From Pseudomonas sp. GM41(2012) (GTDB lineage Bacteria > Pseudomonadota > Gammaproteobacteria > Pseudomonadales > Pseudomonadaceae): a DNA stretch of 64,000 nucleotides. Made by a program: the position numbers and the translations under genes. Each line of letters begins with the position of its first letter. Positions within the stretch are counted from its first letter, which is position 1. Positions 46,636 to 56,421 of this stretch are shown piece by piece. The DNA lies in contig NZ_AKJN02000002.1 in the NCBI RefSeq assembly GCF_000282315.2, forward strand, positions 308,430-372,429, given 5' to 3'. The notes under the pieces are model-generated. The model was not told the DNA's origin. It ran no database searches and saw only the letters and a program-made list of their open reading frames with translations.

Positions 46636-47376
46636 ATGACTACTCAAACTTCGAAAGTTGCCATCGTAACCGGCGCCTCCCGCGGCATCGGCGCGGTGAT
46701 CGCCACACACCTGGCCAAACAAGGTTTCGCCGTCGCCATCAACTACGCCAGCAGTGCCACCGAAGCTTCAAGACTGGTGGTCGAATTGCGTCAGGCCGGC
46801 CACCAGGCCATAGCGATCAAGGCTGACGTGGCCAATGCCGACGACGTACGCCGGCTGTTCGACGAGACCGAAACACAACTGGGCAAGGTCGATGTGCTGG
46901 TCAACAACGCTGGCATCCTCAAAGTCCTGCCGCTGGCGCAACACACGGATGAGCTGTTCGACCAGAACTTCAACATTCACGCTCGCGGCACGTTCAACAC
47001 CCTGCGTGAAGCCGCCACTCGCCTGAACGCTGGCGGGCGGATCATCAACTTCTCCAGCAGCACCGTCGGCATGAACCTGCCGGGCTACGCGGTGTACATC
47101 GCCAGCAAAGCGGCGGTGGAATCCCTGAGCCAGGTATTCGCCAAGGAAATGCGCGGTCGCCATATCACCGTCAACGCCGTGGCCCCGGGCCCGGTGGCGA
47201 CCGACCTGTTCCTGCACGGCAAGAGCGAAGAGCAGATCCAGAACTTCGCCAAGATGGCCCCTCTGGAACGTCTGGCTCAGCCAGAAGACATCGCTCGCGT
47301 TGTGTCTTTTCTGGTCGGTCCTGATTCGGCGTGGGTCAACGGGCAAATCCTGCGCGTCAACGGTGGGCTGGTTTAA
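46636..47376 (+). CDS. SDR-family oxidoreductase
   Basis: A 246-residue short-chain dehydrogenase/reductase of the classical type. Cofactor motif TGASRGIG, structural NNAG (VDVLVNNAGIL), the catalytic Ser region INFSSSTVG and the YxxxK motif (YAVYIASKAA). Start ATG 46636 follows AAAGGATTCACCGCC; in-frame codons upstream run into the LysR gene. The substrate is unknown. Divergent LysR control is likely. Confidence 0.9.
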   Translation: MTTQTSKVAIVTGASRGIGAVIATHLAKQGFAVAINYASSATEASRLVVELRQAGHQAIAIKADVANADDVRRLFDETETQLGKVDVLVNNAGILKVLPLAQHTDELFDQNFNIHARGTFNTLREAATRLNAGGRIINFSSSTVGMNLPGYAVYIASKAAVESLSQVFAKEMRGRHITVNAVAPGPVATDLFLHGKSEEQIQNFAKMAPLERLAQPEDIARVVSFLVGPDSAWVNGQILRVNGGLV

Positions 47377-47405
47377 CTATGCTCACTTGACACCGCAGTG
47401 CCTCT

Positions 47406-47468
47406 TTCGCGAGCAGGCTCGCTCCCACAGGATTGCGACTACTTTGTGGGAGCGAGCCTGCTCGCGAA
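47406..47468. repeat. REP-type inverted repeat, GAGCAGGCTCGC class
   Basis: Perfect 24-bp arms 47406-47429 and 47445-47468. Confidence 0.9.
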
Positions 47469-47512
47469 GGCGGCCCCAAAAGCAACACACATTTTGAAGG
47501 GCGGAACACACC

Positions 47513-47773
47513 ATGCACACCACGATCATCATCTCCTTCGGCCTGGTCCTGCTGGCGCTGATGCTGTTCATCGGCGAGAAAATCGGCTTCAGCCAACAGA
47601 CACTGACCTACAGCTTCGTGGCCCTGTGGCTGGCGCTGACGTTGATCAACGGTGCCGTTGGGGTAGTCACGGCCGGCCAGTCACTGAGTACGGAACTGAT
47701 GATCGGCACGGTGGTGTTCAGTGTGCCGGTGGCGGCGCTGGTGCTGTTCATGGTGTTGAGCGCCGAGACCTGA
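47513..47773 (+). CDS. Small inner-membrane protein, unknown function
   Basis: An 86-residue protein with three predicted membrane helices: IIISFGLVLLALMLFIGEKI, YSFVALWLALTLINGAVGVV and IGTVVFSVPVAALVLFMVLS. GAAGGGCGGAACACACC precedes the ATG. It is convergent with betT 27 bp away. I recognise no family. It is short but has good coding character and a plausible ribosome binding site. Confidence 0.7.
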   Translation: MHTTIIISFGLVLLALMLFIGEKIGFSQQTLTYSFVALWLALTLINGAVGVVTAGQSLSTELMIGTVVFSVPVAALVLFMVLSAET

Positions 47774-47800
47774 AAAAGGCCCGGCGCCACGGGTTCTCGA

Positions 47801-49795
47801 TCAACGCACCAAATGCAGGAACTGCAGGTGCCGTTCGTACTGATCGAGGATGTCGTTGATGATCTGCTCCTTGGTGTAACCCACCAGATCGTAATCCTGA
47901 CTGCCCTCGCTCAAATGCACTTCGGCTCGATGATAACGACGGTTGTTGAGTTCCTTGGAACCCATGCCGCCACGAGCGAAGGACGGCGTGAAGTAGCCGC
48001 GCATCTGCACCTGATAGATGAACGGACGCTCCTCGCCATGACCGATTTCCAGGCTGACGTTGTCGTTGGTCGGGTCCGGCTGAGTGACCACCTTCAAACC
48101 CTTCTCGACGAACACCGCCGAGACTTCTTCAATCGCCGGGCGCACCGCCGTATCGAGGAAGCGATAGACCTCATCCCGTGACGGGAAATGTACGGCCTGA
48201 CTCAAACGCTGACGCCAGCCGCCACGCCGCGATCCGGACACCGGTGCCAAGGAATGCAGTTGCGCGATCTGCTTCTGCGACTCCAGGTAGAACGCCTTGT
48301 GCAGCCCCCACATCATCAGCAGCAAGATCATCGAGAACGGCAACGAGGTCAGCACCACCGCGGACTTCAGCGCATCGATGCTGCCGGAAAAGAGCAGCGC
48401 ACTGGTCACCAACGCGGTCATTGCGCCCCAGAACACCCGCAGCCATTTCGGTCCGTCTTCATCAGGATTGCCGCCCTTGGCAGACAGTGTCGACAGCACC
48501 ACGGTGCCGGAGTCGGCGGAGGTGACGAAGAACACGAAGCTGATGAACACCGTGACCGCGATCACGGTTTTGCTCCACGGGTAGGTTTCCAGCAACAGGT
48601 AGAGGGTCATCGATGGGTTATCGATGGCCGACATGCCGAGGGCGCTCATGCCGTGGTTGAGGACTTGATCGATGGCGCTGTTGCCGAAGATCGACATCCA
48701 CGCCAGGGTGAAGCCGAGCGGAATCAACAGCACGCCGAAGACGAATTCGCGGATGGTCCGGCCACGGGAAATCCGTGCGATGAACAGTCCCACGAACGGC
48801 GACCATGCGATCCACCAGGCCCAGTAGAACACCGTCCAACCGCCCAGCCAGTCACTGGGTTTGTCGTAGGCGTAGAGGTCGAAACTCTTCATCGGCAAGG
48901 CGCCGAGGTAGTCGCCGATGTTCTGGATCAAGGTGTTGAGCAAATGCTGAGTCGGACCGGCGAACAACACGAACAGCAGCAGCGCACAGGCCAGCAGCAT
49001 GTTGATGTCGGACATCACCCGCACGCCTTTATCGACGCCGGACACCGCGACGATGATCGCCGCGCCCATCATCAGCGTGATCAAGCCGACCTGAATCCAC
49101 TGGGTGTGAGCGATGCCGAACAGGTAGTCCAGACCCGAGTTGAGGTGCAACACGCCAAAGCCCATATCGGCACCAAGGCCGAACACCGTGGCGATGATGC
49201 CGAAGCCGTCTACCGCGTAACCGATGGGGCCATTGATGCGCTTGCCGATCAGCGGATAGAGCGCCGAACGCAGGGCCAGCGGCAGGTTATGACGATAAGC
49301 GAAGTAGGCCAGCGCCATGCCGACGAAGGCGAACACGCCCCAGCCGTGCAGGCCCCAGTGCAGAAACAGAATCTGCATCGCCTGACGCGCTGCATCCGCC
49401 GTGCCCGCTTCGCCTTGCGGCGGTTGCGCCAAATGGGTCAGCGGTTCGGACACGCAAAAGAAGAACAGCGTGATGCTGATCCCGGCGGCGAACAGCATGC
49501 CGGCCCAGGACAGGTAGCTGAATTCGGGCTCGTCGTGGTCGGCACCGAGCTTGATCTTGCCGTAGCCGGACAAGGCGGTGACCACCACGAAGACCAGATA
49601 CAGCGTCATCGCGAGCATGTAGTACCAGCCGACCGTGTTGGCCGCCCAGTTTTGCGCTTCCAGAAGCCAGGCACCGGCCTGTTCAGGCATGGCGATGACG
49701 ATGATGCCGAACAGCAAAATGAACGTCGCCGAGAAGTAAAACACCGGCGGATTCATGCGGACCTGACCGCTGGCGGGGGTGGGCGATGCACTCAT
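47801..49795 (-). CDS. betT: Choline transporter BetT (BCCT family)
   Basis: A 664-residue betaine/choline/carnitine transporter with about 12 membrane helices and a long cytoplasmic C-terminal domain (about residues 510-664) used for osmotic activation in BetT types. The BCCT signature is visible in TVFYWAWWIAWSPFVGLFIA followed by RISRGRTIREF. It imports choline for glycine-betaine synthesis or catabolism. A perfect 12-bp-arm inverted repeat with a BetI-like core lies about 90 bp upstream of the start. betIBA are not adjacent. Confidence 0.93.
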   Translation of the reverse strand: MSASPTPASGQVRMNPPVFYFSATFILLFGIIVIAMPEQAGAWLLEAQNWAANTVGWYYMLAMTLYLVFVVVTALSGYGKIKLGADHDEPEFSYLSWAGMLFAAGISITLFFFCVSEPLTHLAQPPQGEAGTADAARQAMQILFLHWGLHGWGVFAFVGMALAYFAYRHNLPLALRSALYPLIGKRINGPIGYAVDGFGIIATVFGLGADMGFGVLHLNSGLDYLFGIAHTQWIQVGLITLMMGAAIIVAVSGVDKGVRVMSDINMLLACALLLFVLFAGPTQHLLNTLIQNIGDYLGALPMKSFDLYAYDKPSDWLGGWTVFYWAWWIAWSPFVGLFIARISRGRTIREFVFGVLLIPLGFTLAWMSIFGNSAIDQVLNHGMSALGMSAIDNPSMTLYLLLETYPWSKTVIAVTVFISFVFFVTSADSGTVVLSTLSAKGGNPDEDGPKWLRVFWGAMTALVTSALLFSGSIDALKSAVVLTSLPFSMILLLMMWGLHKAFYLESQKQIAQLHSLAPVSGSRRGGWRQRLSQAVHFPSRDEVYRFLDTAVRPAIEEVSAVFVEKGLKVVTQPDPTNDNVSLEIGHGEERPFIYQVQMRGYFTPSFARGGMGSKELNNRRYHRAEVHLSEGSQDYDLVGYTKEQIINDILDQYERHLQFLHLVR

Positions 49796-49886
49796 GAAAG
49801 GTGCACCTCAAGGGGGTGAAACAGGGCAATCAGTAACGGACTCGGCAAAGGCAAGCCTCCTGTTGTGAGCGGGCAGCAAACCGACG

Positions 49887-49916
49887 GTTTAACTTGAATG
49901 AGCGTTCAAGTTAAAC
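49887..49916. promoter_or_regulatory. BetI-like operator upstream of betT
   Basis: Perfect 12-bp arms (49887-49898, 49905-49916) around TGAGCG; the core TTGAATGAGCGTTCAA resembles the choline-responsive BetI box. Confidence 0.6.
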
Positions 49917-50009
49917 ATGAATAGGGTGCTAAGGACTAATCGCAAGGCTCGGCGGTACTGTTCGTACGCTGGCTCAAGGGTGGGTAAGAGGAGGGTTTTT
50001 GAGGATTTT

Positions 50010-50107
50010 GTAGGAGCTGTCGAGTGAAACGAGGCTGCGATCTTTTGACTTTGGTTTTGTGGTTTTTTTGAAAAGATCGCAGCCTCGTTTCACTCGACAG
50101 CTCCTAC
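50010..50107. repeat. REP-type inverted repeat, AAAAGATCGCAGCCTCG class
   Basis: Perfect 37-bp arms 50010-50046 and 50071-50107; opposite arm order to the 9.7-kb and 31.3-kb copies. Confidence 0.9.
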
Positions 50108-50149
50108 AGACAGTGAAGACTGTTTATCTGTCACCAAAAAGCCGGGGGC

Positions 50150-51076
50150 TTACTTCTGCGTCCCGTCATCATGCTGCAGATTCGCCTGAGTCAGGTTGCT
50201 CCCCGCCGGCACGCTACGGGTCAGCCAGACATTGCCGCCAATGGTCGAGCCCTTGCCGATGGTGATCCGCCCCAGAATCGTCGCACCGGCATAGATCACC
50301 ACGTCATCCTCGACAATCGGATGTCGCGGCTGCCCCTTCTGCAACTGACCGTCTTCATCCGCCGGGAAGCGCTTGGCGCCCAACGTCACGGCCTGATAAA
50401 TCCGCACACGCTCGCCGATGATGGCGGTCTCGCCGATCACCACACCCGTCCCGTGATCGATGAAGAAGCTGCGACCAATCTGCGCGCCAGGGTGAATGTC
50501 GATGCCGGTGGCCGAGTGGGCGATTTCCGCGCTGATCCGTGCCAGCAGCGGCAATCCGGCGCGGTACAAATGATGGGCGAGGCGATGGTGAATCACCGCC
50601 AGAATCCCCGGATAGCACAGCAACACTTCATCGACGCTGCGAGCCGCCGGATCGCCGTGATAGGCCGCCAGCACGTCGGTGTCGAGCAGACTGCGCAGCC
50701 CCGGCAATGCGAGGGCGAAGTCCTGAATGATCTGAATCGTCCTGGCCTCGACTTCAGTGTCGGCCTGGGCACTGTGGCGAGCGGCGTAGCGCAGTTCGAG
50801 TCGCGCCTGAGCCAGCAACGCGTTCAACGCAACGTCCAGCGTGTGGCCGACGTAGAAGTCTTCACTTTCCTCGCGCAAATCCACCGGTCCCAGGCGCATC
50901 GGGAACAACGCGCCGCAGAGGGCTTCGAGAATCTCTGCCATGGCCGCTCGGGAAGGCAACTCGCGACCGCCCTGTTCGGTGCTGGCGCGGCCATTTTGTA
51001 GGCGCCACTGATCACGCGCCGTGCGCAGTTGACTGACGATGGTCTGCAGTTGCCAATGACTGGAACGCTCGCTCAC
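50150..51076 (-). CDS. epsC: Serine O-acetyltransferase EpsC
   Basis: A 308-residue serine acetyltransferase that makes O-acetylserine for cysteine synthesis. The N-terminal helical domain is longer than in CysE. Left-handed beta-helix hexapeptides follow: IDIHPGAQIGRSFFIDHGTG, VVIGETAIIGERVRIYQAVT and GATILGRITIGKGSTIGGN, carrying the catalytic His residues. It is divergent from the D-cysteine desulfhydrase gene, consistent with a sulfur-metabolism locus. Confidence 0.93.
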   Translation of the reverse strand: MSERSSHWQLQTIVSQLRTARDQWRLQNGRASTEQGGRELPSRAAMAEILEALCGALFPMRLGPVDLREESEDFYVGHTLDVALNALLAQARLELRYAARHSAQADTEVEARTIQIIQDFALALPGLRSLLDTDVLAAYHGDPAARSVDEVLLCYPGILAVIHHRLAHHLYRAGLPLLARISAEIAHSATGIDIHPGAQIGRSFFIDHGTGVVIGETAIIGERVRIYQAVTLGAKRFPADEDGQLQKGQPRHPIVEDDVVIYAGATILGRITIGKGSTIGGNVWLTRSVPAGSNLTQANLQHDDGTQK

Positions 51077-51269
51077 GGTAAAAACTCCTCACGGGCGGCC
51101 GGACTGTCTGGCCGCGTTAACCGCGATTACTTTACGGCATGGTCTGGAAGCCGAATTAAGAACCGATTGTGCTGTGCTCAGCACTTTTTGGCATAAGGCC
51201 GATTGGCAGTTGCCCCGCTAAATAGGCGTGCCTATAGTCCTGTCATCTCCCTCCGCCAGTACGGACCCC

Positions 51270-52262
51270 ATGATCAAACAACAGCTTGCCCGCTTTAACC
51301 GTCTCGACCTGCTCGGTCATCCTACCGCCCTGGAAAAACTCGAACGCCTGTCGACCTGGTTGGGCCGCGATGTGTACGTCAAGCGTGATGACCTGACGCC
51401 GCTGGCGATGGGTGGCAACAAGCTGCGCAAACTCGAATACCTGGCGGCCGATGCACTCGCACAAGGCGCTGACACGTTGATCACCGCTGGCGCGCTTCAG
51501 TCCAACCACGTGCGCCAGACCGCCGCCATTGCGGCCAAGCTTGGCCTGGGCTGCGTAGCCCTGCTGGAAAACCCCTTGGGTACCGACGACGCCAACTATG
51601 TCGGTAACGGCAATCGACTGTTGTTGGACCTGTTCGACGCCAAGGTCGAGCTGGTGGAAAACCTCGACAACGCCGACGAGCAATTGCAGGCCCTGGCCGA
51701 TCGCCTGCGCAACAACGGCAAGAAGCCGTATCTGGTGCCGATTGGTGGCTCCAACGCATTGGGCGCTTTGGGTTATGTGCGCGCCGGGCTGGAATTGGCC
51801 GAGCAGATCAAGGACACCGGGCTGACATTCGCGGCCGTGGTTCTGGCTTCGGGCAGTGCCGGGACTCATAGCGGTCTGGCGTTGGCGTTGAGTGAAGCAC
51901 TGCCGGATTTGCCAGTGATTGGTGTCACGGTTTCTCGCAGCGACGAAGACCAGCGCCCGAAAGTCCAGGGCCTCGCCGAACGCACTGCCGAGTTGCTGGG
52001 CGTGAGCCTGCCAGCGAGTTTCAAGGTCGAGTTGTGGGACGAATATTTCGGCCCGCGCTACGGCGAACCGAATGCCGGGACGTTGGCCGCCGTGAAGCTG
52101 GTGGCGAGTCAGGAAGGTTTGCTGCTGGACCCGGTTTATACCGGCAAGGCCATGGCGGGTTTGCTCGATGGCATCGGCCGCCAGCGCTTCAATGACGGCC
52201 CGATCATCTTCCTGCACACCGGTGGGGCGCCGGCGTTGTTCGCGTACAAAGACTTCCTGTAG
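51270..52262 (+). CDS. dcyD: D-cysteine desulfhydrase
   Basis: A 330-residue PLP enzyme of the ACC-deaminase group that splits D-cysteine to pyruvate, sulfide and ammonia. The PLP lysine lies in [25 protein letters not shown] and [16 protein letters not shown] are family segments. ATG 51270 ([16 protein letters not shown]) matches the family; the codons from 51228 add 14 unlikely residues. It precedes the cystine transporter operon, with which it is associated in P. aeruginosa and enterobacteria. Confidence 0.93.
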   Translation: MIKQQLARFNRLDLLGHPTALEKLERLSTWLGRDVYVKRDDLTPLAMGGNKLRKLEYLAADALAQGADTLITAGALQSNHVRQTAAIAAKLGLGCVALLENPLGTDDANYVGNGNRLLLDLFDAKVELVENLDNADEQLQALADRLRNNGKKPYLVPIGGSNALGALGYVRAGLELAEQIKDTGLTFAAVVLASGSAGTHSGLALALSEALPDLPVIGVTVSRSDEDQRPKVQGLAERTAELLGVSLPASFKVELWDEYFGPRYGEPNAGTLAAVKLVASQEGLLLDPVYTGKAMAGLLDGIGRQRFNDGPIIFLHTGGAPALFAYKDFL

Positions 52263-52603
52263 GCGGCAGTCCTGTGGCGAGGGGGCTTGCCCCCGTTCGG
52301 CTGCGAAGCAGTCGTAATGTCTGCTGACTCGGTATGACTGTCAGACACAAGGGGCTGCTGCGCACCCCAACGGGGGCAAGCCCCCTCGCCACAATGGATC
52401 GCGCCAACCTCATATTCCAGTAAAGAATAACAAACTTAGTATTAATTATTTTCCAATCTAAAGGTGCCATCATATAGTCACGCCGCAGGCGAATTTGCAG
52501 CGAGACGCATACGATGCTTTAGGGCAGGATATTGCAGTCGTTCAAATCCCGAATTTGCCAACATTCCTAAAAGCGTCTTCATAAGAAAACACAGGGGCTT
52601 GTC
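52263..52603. other. Intergenic region upstream of tcyJ
   Basis: 341 bp: a REP of a distinct class (52273-52393), then an AT-rich leader (52418-52475, with TTAGTATTAATTATTTTCC) similar to the one ahead of the sfnB-like gene, a likely CysB-type control region. Confidence 0.55.
52273..52393. repeat. REP-type inverted repeat, GGCGAGGGGGCTTGCCCCC class
   Basis: Perfect 25-bp arms 52273-52297 and 52369-52393 with additional internal complementarity (GCTGCGAAGCAG). Confidence 0.9.
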
Positions 52604-53398
52604 ATGAATTTTTCCGCACTACGTCGAAATCTGCTGGTTGGTTCGCTGGGCCTGGCGCTGAGCGCCGGTCTGCTGGGGCAAGCGGTTGCCGGTGAGCAGC
52701 TGCAAAAAATCAAAGACGCTGGCGTGATCAACGTTGGTCTGGAAGGCACTTACCCACCGTTCAGTTTCGTCGACGCCGACGGCAAGCTGACGGGCTTCGA
52801 AGTCGAGTTTTCCGAAGCTCTGGCCAAAGAGCTGGGCGTGAAGGTCAAACTGCAACCGACCAAATGGGACGGCATCCTCGCGGCGCTGGAATCCAAACGT
52901 CTGGACGCCGTGATCAACCAGGTGACCATCTCCGAAGAGCGCAAGAAGAAGTATGACTTCTCCGAGCCGTACACCGTTTCCGGGATTCAGGCGCTGACCC
53001 TGACCAAGAACAAAGACACCATCAAGACCGCCGCCGATCTGGCCGGCAAGAAAGTAGGCGTAGGTCTGGGCACCAACTACGAGCAATGGGTGAAAGAGAA
53101 TGTGCCTAAGGCTGACATCCGCACCTACGAAGATGACCCGACCAAGTTCCAGGATCTGCGCGTTGGCCGCATCGACGCCATTCTGATCGACCGCCTCGCC
53201 GCACTGGAATACGCCAAGAAAGCCAAGGACACTGCCGCCGCCGGCGAAGCGTTCTCCCGTCAGGAAGCCGGTATCGCCCTGCGCAAAGGCGAGCCAGAGC
53301 TGCTGGCCGCGGTGAACAAAGCCATCGACAAGCTGCGTGCCGACGGTACGCTGAAAAAGCTTTCGGAAAAATACTTCAGCGCTGACGTCACTAAATAA
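52604..53398 (+). CDS. tcyJ: Cystine ABC transporter substrate-binding protein
   Basis: A 264-residue periplasmic amino-acid-binding protein (FliY/TcyJ). Signal peptide through about residue 30 (VGSLGLALSAGLLGQAVAG). Family segments: INVGLEGTYPPFSFVDADGK, VEFSEALAKELGVKVKLQPT and DAVINQVTISEERKKKYDFS. It brings L-cystine to TcyLN. First gene of the operon; the stop overlaps the tcyL ATG by one base. Confidence 0.94.
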   Translation: MNFSALRRNLLVGSLGLALSAGLLGQAVAGEQLQKIKDAGVINVGLEGTYPPFSFVDADGKLTGFEVEFSEALAKELGVKVKLQPTKWDGILAALESKRLDAVINQVTISEERKKKYDFSEPYTVSGIQALTLTKNKDTIKTAADLAGKKVGVGLGTNYEQWVKENVPKADIRTYEDDPTKFQDLRVGRIDAILIDRLAALEYAKKAKDTAAAGEAFSRQEAGIALRKGEPELLAAVNKAIDKLRADGTLKKLSEKYFSADVTK

Positions 53399-54063
53399 TG
53401 GAAGAAGCTTTCCAACTCGCGCTGGATTCCGCGCCCTTCCTGCTGAAGGGCGCGTACTACACAGTGATCTTGAGCCTGGGCGGGATGTTCTTCGGCCTGG
53501 TGATGGGCTTCGGCCTGGCATTGATGCGCCTGTCGCGCTTCAAACTGGTGAGCTGGATCGCCCGCATCTACGTGTCGTTCTTTCGCGGCACGCCGTTGCT
53601 GGTGCAACTGTTCGTGATCTATTACGGCTTGCCGCAATTGGGCATCGAACTTGATCCGCTGCCGGCGGCCCTGATCGGCTTCTCGCTGAACATGGCGGCC
53701 TATGCCTGCGAAATCCTCCGCGCCGCGATCAGCTCCATCGAGCGTGGCCAGTGGGAAGCCGCCGCGAGTATCGGCATGACCCGCGCGCAGACCCTGCGCC
53801 GGGCCATCCTGCCGCAAGCGATGCGCACGGCTCTGCCACCGCTGGGCAACAGCTTCATTTCGCTTGTGAAGGACACCGCGCTGGCAGCCACCATCCAGGT
53901 GCCGGAACTGTTCCGTCAGGCGCAGCTGATTACCGCCCGTACCTTTGAAATTTTCACCATGTACCTTGCCGCCGCGCTGATCTACTGGGTTCTGGCCACG
54001 GTGCTTTCGCACCTGCAGAACCAGTTGGAAGCACGGGTCAATCGGCACGACCTGGAGTCCTGA
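53398..54063 (+). CDS. tcyL: Cystine ABC transporter permease
   Basis: A 221-residue HisM-type permease with about five membrane helices and the EAA loop in [40 protein letters not shown] is diagnostic of polar amino-acid permeases. Start overlaps tcyJ, and tcyN begins 4 bp after its stop. Confidence 0.94.
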   Translation: MEEAFQLALDSAPFLLKGAYYTVILSLGGMFFGLVMGFGLALMRLSRFKLVSWIARIYVSFFRGTPLLVQLFVIYYGLPQLGIELDPLPAALIGFSLNMAAYACEILRAAISSIERGQWEAAASIGMTRAQTLRRAILPQAMRTALPPLGNSFISLVKDTALAATIQVPELFRQAQLITARTFEIFTMYLAAALIYWVLATVLSHLQNQLEARVNRHDLES

Positions 54064-54067
54064 CCCA

Positions 54068-54823
54068 ATGATTGTCGTGGAAAAACTGACAAAGCAGTTC
54101 AAGGGTCAAGTGGTGCTCAACGGCATCGATCTGCAAGTGAAGGAAGGCGAGGTGGTGGCGATCATCGGGCCTAGCGGCTCGGGTAAAACCACGTTCCTGC
54201 GTTGCCTGAATTTCCTGGAAGAACCCACCAGCGGCCGGATCAAGGTCGGTGACATCGAGATCGATGGCAGCCGTCCGCTGAACCAGCAGCAAGGCCTGGT
54301 GCGACGTTTGCGCCAGCACGTGGGTTTCGTGTTCCAGAACTTCAACCTGTTCCCTCATCGCACCGCCCTGGAAAACGTTATCGAAGGCCCGATCATCGTA
54401 AAGAAGATCCCGCACGCCGAAGCCGTTGCCCTGGGTAAAAAGCTGATGGCCAGAGTTGGCCTGGCGGGCAAGGAAGACGCGTACCCGCGTCGCCTTTCCG
54501 GTGGTCAGCAACAGCGTGTGGCGATTGCCCGTGCGCTGGCGATGGAGCCGGAAGTGATTCTGTTCGATGAACCGACCTCAGCCCTCGACCCGGAGCTGGT
54601 GGGAGAAGTGCTGGCAACCATCCGCAGCCTCGCCGAAGAGCGACGCACCATGGTCATCGTCACCCACGAAATGGGCTTTGCCCGCGACGTGGCGAACCGC
54701 GTGGTGTTTTTCGACAAAGGTGTGATCGTCGAACAAGGCGAAGCCAAGGCCCTGTTTGCCAATCCGAAAGAAGAGCGGACGAAGCAGTTTCTCAGCAAGT
54801 TCCTGAATAACGCCCAGCACTGA
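54068..54823 (+). CDS. tcyN: Cystine ABC transporter ATP-binding protein
   Basis: A 251-residue ABC ATPase: Walker [16 protein letters not shown], signature [19 protein letters not shown], Walker [19 protein letters not shown], and [15 protein letters not shown]. Completes the tcyJLN importer. No terminator is evident before the AT-rich gap downstream. Confidence 0.94.
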   Translation: MIVVEKLTKQFKGQVVLNGIDLQVKEGEVVAIIGPSGSGKTTFLRCLNFLEEPTSGRIKVGDIEIDGSRPLNQQQGLVRRLRQHVGFVFQNFNLFPHRTALENVIEGPIIVKKIPHAEAVALGKKLMARVGLAGKEDAYPRRLSGGQQQRVAIARALAMEPEVILFDEPTSALDPELVGEVLATIRSLAEERRTMVIVTHEMGFARDVANRVVFFDKGVIVEQGEAKALFANPKEERTKQFLSKFLNNAQH

Positions 54824-55325
54824 AACACCGTCTCACTACTTGTTAACTTCCATGGACGGAAGTGACAACCACTCCCACTAACAAAACTTATCGATATATT
54901 CTCTTCGCTTATTCACCCACCCGAACTATAGATAATTTTTTATAGCGGCATGCGGTACATATATATGTCCTGCAACAGAATAAGCTCGCCTAAAATCCGC
55001 AAAACCCAGCGCCCTCACCGAACCGGTCTTCGTCGTCAGTTACGCACTGAAAGCCCATAAAACAAGGTCAAGTTCGACAGAGCGGTGCAGCTAATTAACT
55101 TCAGCGCGTAGGATTTTTCTGAATAACACTCGATCCAATACTTAACTAGCAAACTCTATTGACACCTATCCAAGCGCACTCTTATCTAGTCTCCAACAGG
55201 CGTTTAACCTCGCACTCATTCACTATTTTATTTCACACACAGTGAACAGTTTTGTTGCTCGGTAATTCACGCCTTTCGAACTTTCAGAAACGGACTTTCG
55301 CTGCAAGGCTTCAAGGAGAATCCCC
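54824..55325. other. 502-bp AT-rich intergenic region
   Basis: Holds no ORF of coding character. It contains a strong sigma-70-type promoter at 55159-55187 and a leader of about 130 nt for the downstream gene. The rest (54840-55150) is unusually AT-rich for this genome, with TATATATG and ATAGATAATTTTTTATAG runs, and may be remnant or regulatory DNA. Confidence 0.55.
55159..55187 (+). promoter_or_regulatory. Sigma-70 promoter of the Ig-like gene
   Basis: TTGACA, 17 bp, TTATCT: a perfect -35 and good -10 with ideal spacing. Confidence 0.65.
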
Positions 55326-56105
55326 ATGACAAGCACTTCGAACAAACCCGAACTTGCGGCCCCGACCCTGGCGCAATCTCACAAGACCTGCATCAACATC
55401 ACCTCGGCGGCGCACCTGCTGATCGATGTGGCGCCCTACTCCGGCATGGACGAAGGCGACCTGATCGAACTGTTCTGGGATAACTGCTACGTGGCCTCCA
55501 GAGTGCTGACGGCTGACGATGTCGGCCAACCGGTCCAACTGCGTGTGCCCGAGAGCTTCATCGCCAATGGCACCTCGCACGTTCACTACCGGATCATGCA
55601 GATCGGGCAAGGGCCAATCCTTTCGGCCACCAGACGGGTGCAGATCAAACTCGACTGCCCCGGTGGCCAACCGTCGACGCTGTGCGGCGATGAAAACCAG
55701 AGTCTGGAGCCCGTGAACATCCCCGAGACCATTCGCCGTCAGGGCGTCAATCCGAACCAGATCAAGCGCGGCGTTCCGTTGACCATCGAGCCTTACCTGA
55801 ACATGGCCGCCGACGACGAAATCACCCTGCGCTGGGGCGATGTGCGCATGGATCTGCCACGACTCAAGGCCGGCGATGTCGGGCAGCCAATCCAGGTCTG
55901 GGTGCCGCCGGCGATCATTCTCGAAGCCGGCGAAGACCTGCGGCTGGAAGTGACTTACTGCATCCTCGACCGGGTGGGTAACAACTCCCGCTGGGCACCA
56001 CCGCGCAGGCTGAAGATCGGTTGCGCCAATCCCTATTTGAAGGCCCGGCCCAAGGAGATACTCATGGCTGCTGAACCAGTGTCTAACCGACGAAAATTCG
56101 ACTGA
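55326..56105 (+). CDS. Protein with two tandem Ig-like domains, unknown function
   Basis: A 259-residue protein without a visible signal peptide. Two repeats are recognisable: about residues 28-120 (LLIDVAPYSGMDEGDLIELF ... VGQPVQLRVPESFIANGTSH ... VHYRIMQIGQG) and about 145-235 (LTIEPYLNMAADDEITLRWG ... VGQPIQVWVPPAIILEAGED ... EVTYCILDRVGN). This beta-sandwich repeat occurs in long arrays in pseudomonad surface or toxin-like proteins; here only two copies stand alone. GGAGAATCCCC precedes the ATG. Its location among sulfur genes may be coincidental. Confidence 0.75.
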   Translation: MTSTSNKPELAAPTLAQSHKTCINITSAAHLLIDVAPYSGMDEGDLIELFWDNCYVASRVLTADDVGQPVQLRVPESFIANGTSHVHYRIMQIGQGPILSATRRVQIKLDCPGGQPSTLCGDENQSLEPVNIPETIRRQGVNPNQIKRGVPLTIEPYLNMAADDEITLRWGDVRMDLPRLKAGDVGQPIQVWVPPAIILEAGEDLRLEVTYCILDRVGNNSRWAPPRRLKIGCANPYLKARPKEILMAAEPVSNRRKFD

Positions 56106-56421
56106 CGCCGAAAAGATCGCAGCCTGCGGCAGCTCCTACACTCACCGCGTTTCCCTGTAGGAGCTGCCGAAGGCTGCGATCTTGACGGTTTTGTGGTCAA
56201 AGCGGCTCCCACGCCATGACCTTCTATACATATTCCTAAAAGTTAGTTTATTAATTTTTTATACACGCTTAGGGTATATGCACCGGACCACCGGACATTC
56301 TTGTTTTCGTTCGTCGCAACCATCGCGACGTTTCCATGAGATGTGAGGTAGGTATGGTCCGGAACACAATCACCCCAGTGCAGATCGCCAGGGCATTGCG
56401 TGCAGCCAAGGAGCGGCACTG
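56106..56421. other. Intergenic region upstream of sfnB-like gene
   Basis: 316 bp: a REP (56111-56183), an AT-rich stretch at 56222-56280 (GTTAGTTTATTAATTTTTTA) like that ahead of tcyJ, and an 8-bp inverted CCGGACCA / TGGTCCGG (56283-56290, 56355-56362). No -24/-12 promoter is apparent. Confidence 0.5.
56111..56183. repeat. REP-type inverted repeat, AAGATCGCAGCC class
   Basis: AAGATCGCAGCCTGCGGCAG pairs with CTGCCGAAGGCTGCGATCTT (two mismatched positions). Confidence 0.85.

Larger units (their letters stand above)
49796..50149. other. Intergenic region upstream of betT
   Basis: 354 bp containing the BetI-like operator, a REP element (50010-50107) and the 3' flank of epsC. No gene seen. Confidence 0.6.
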
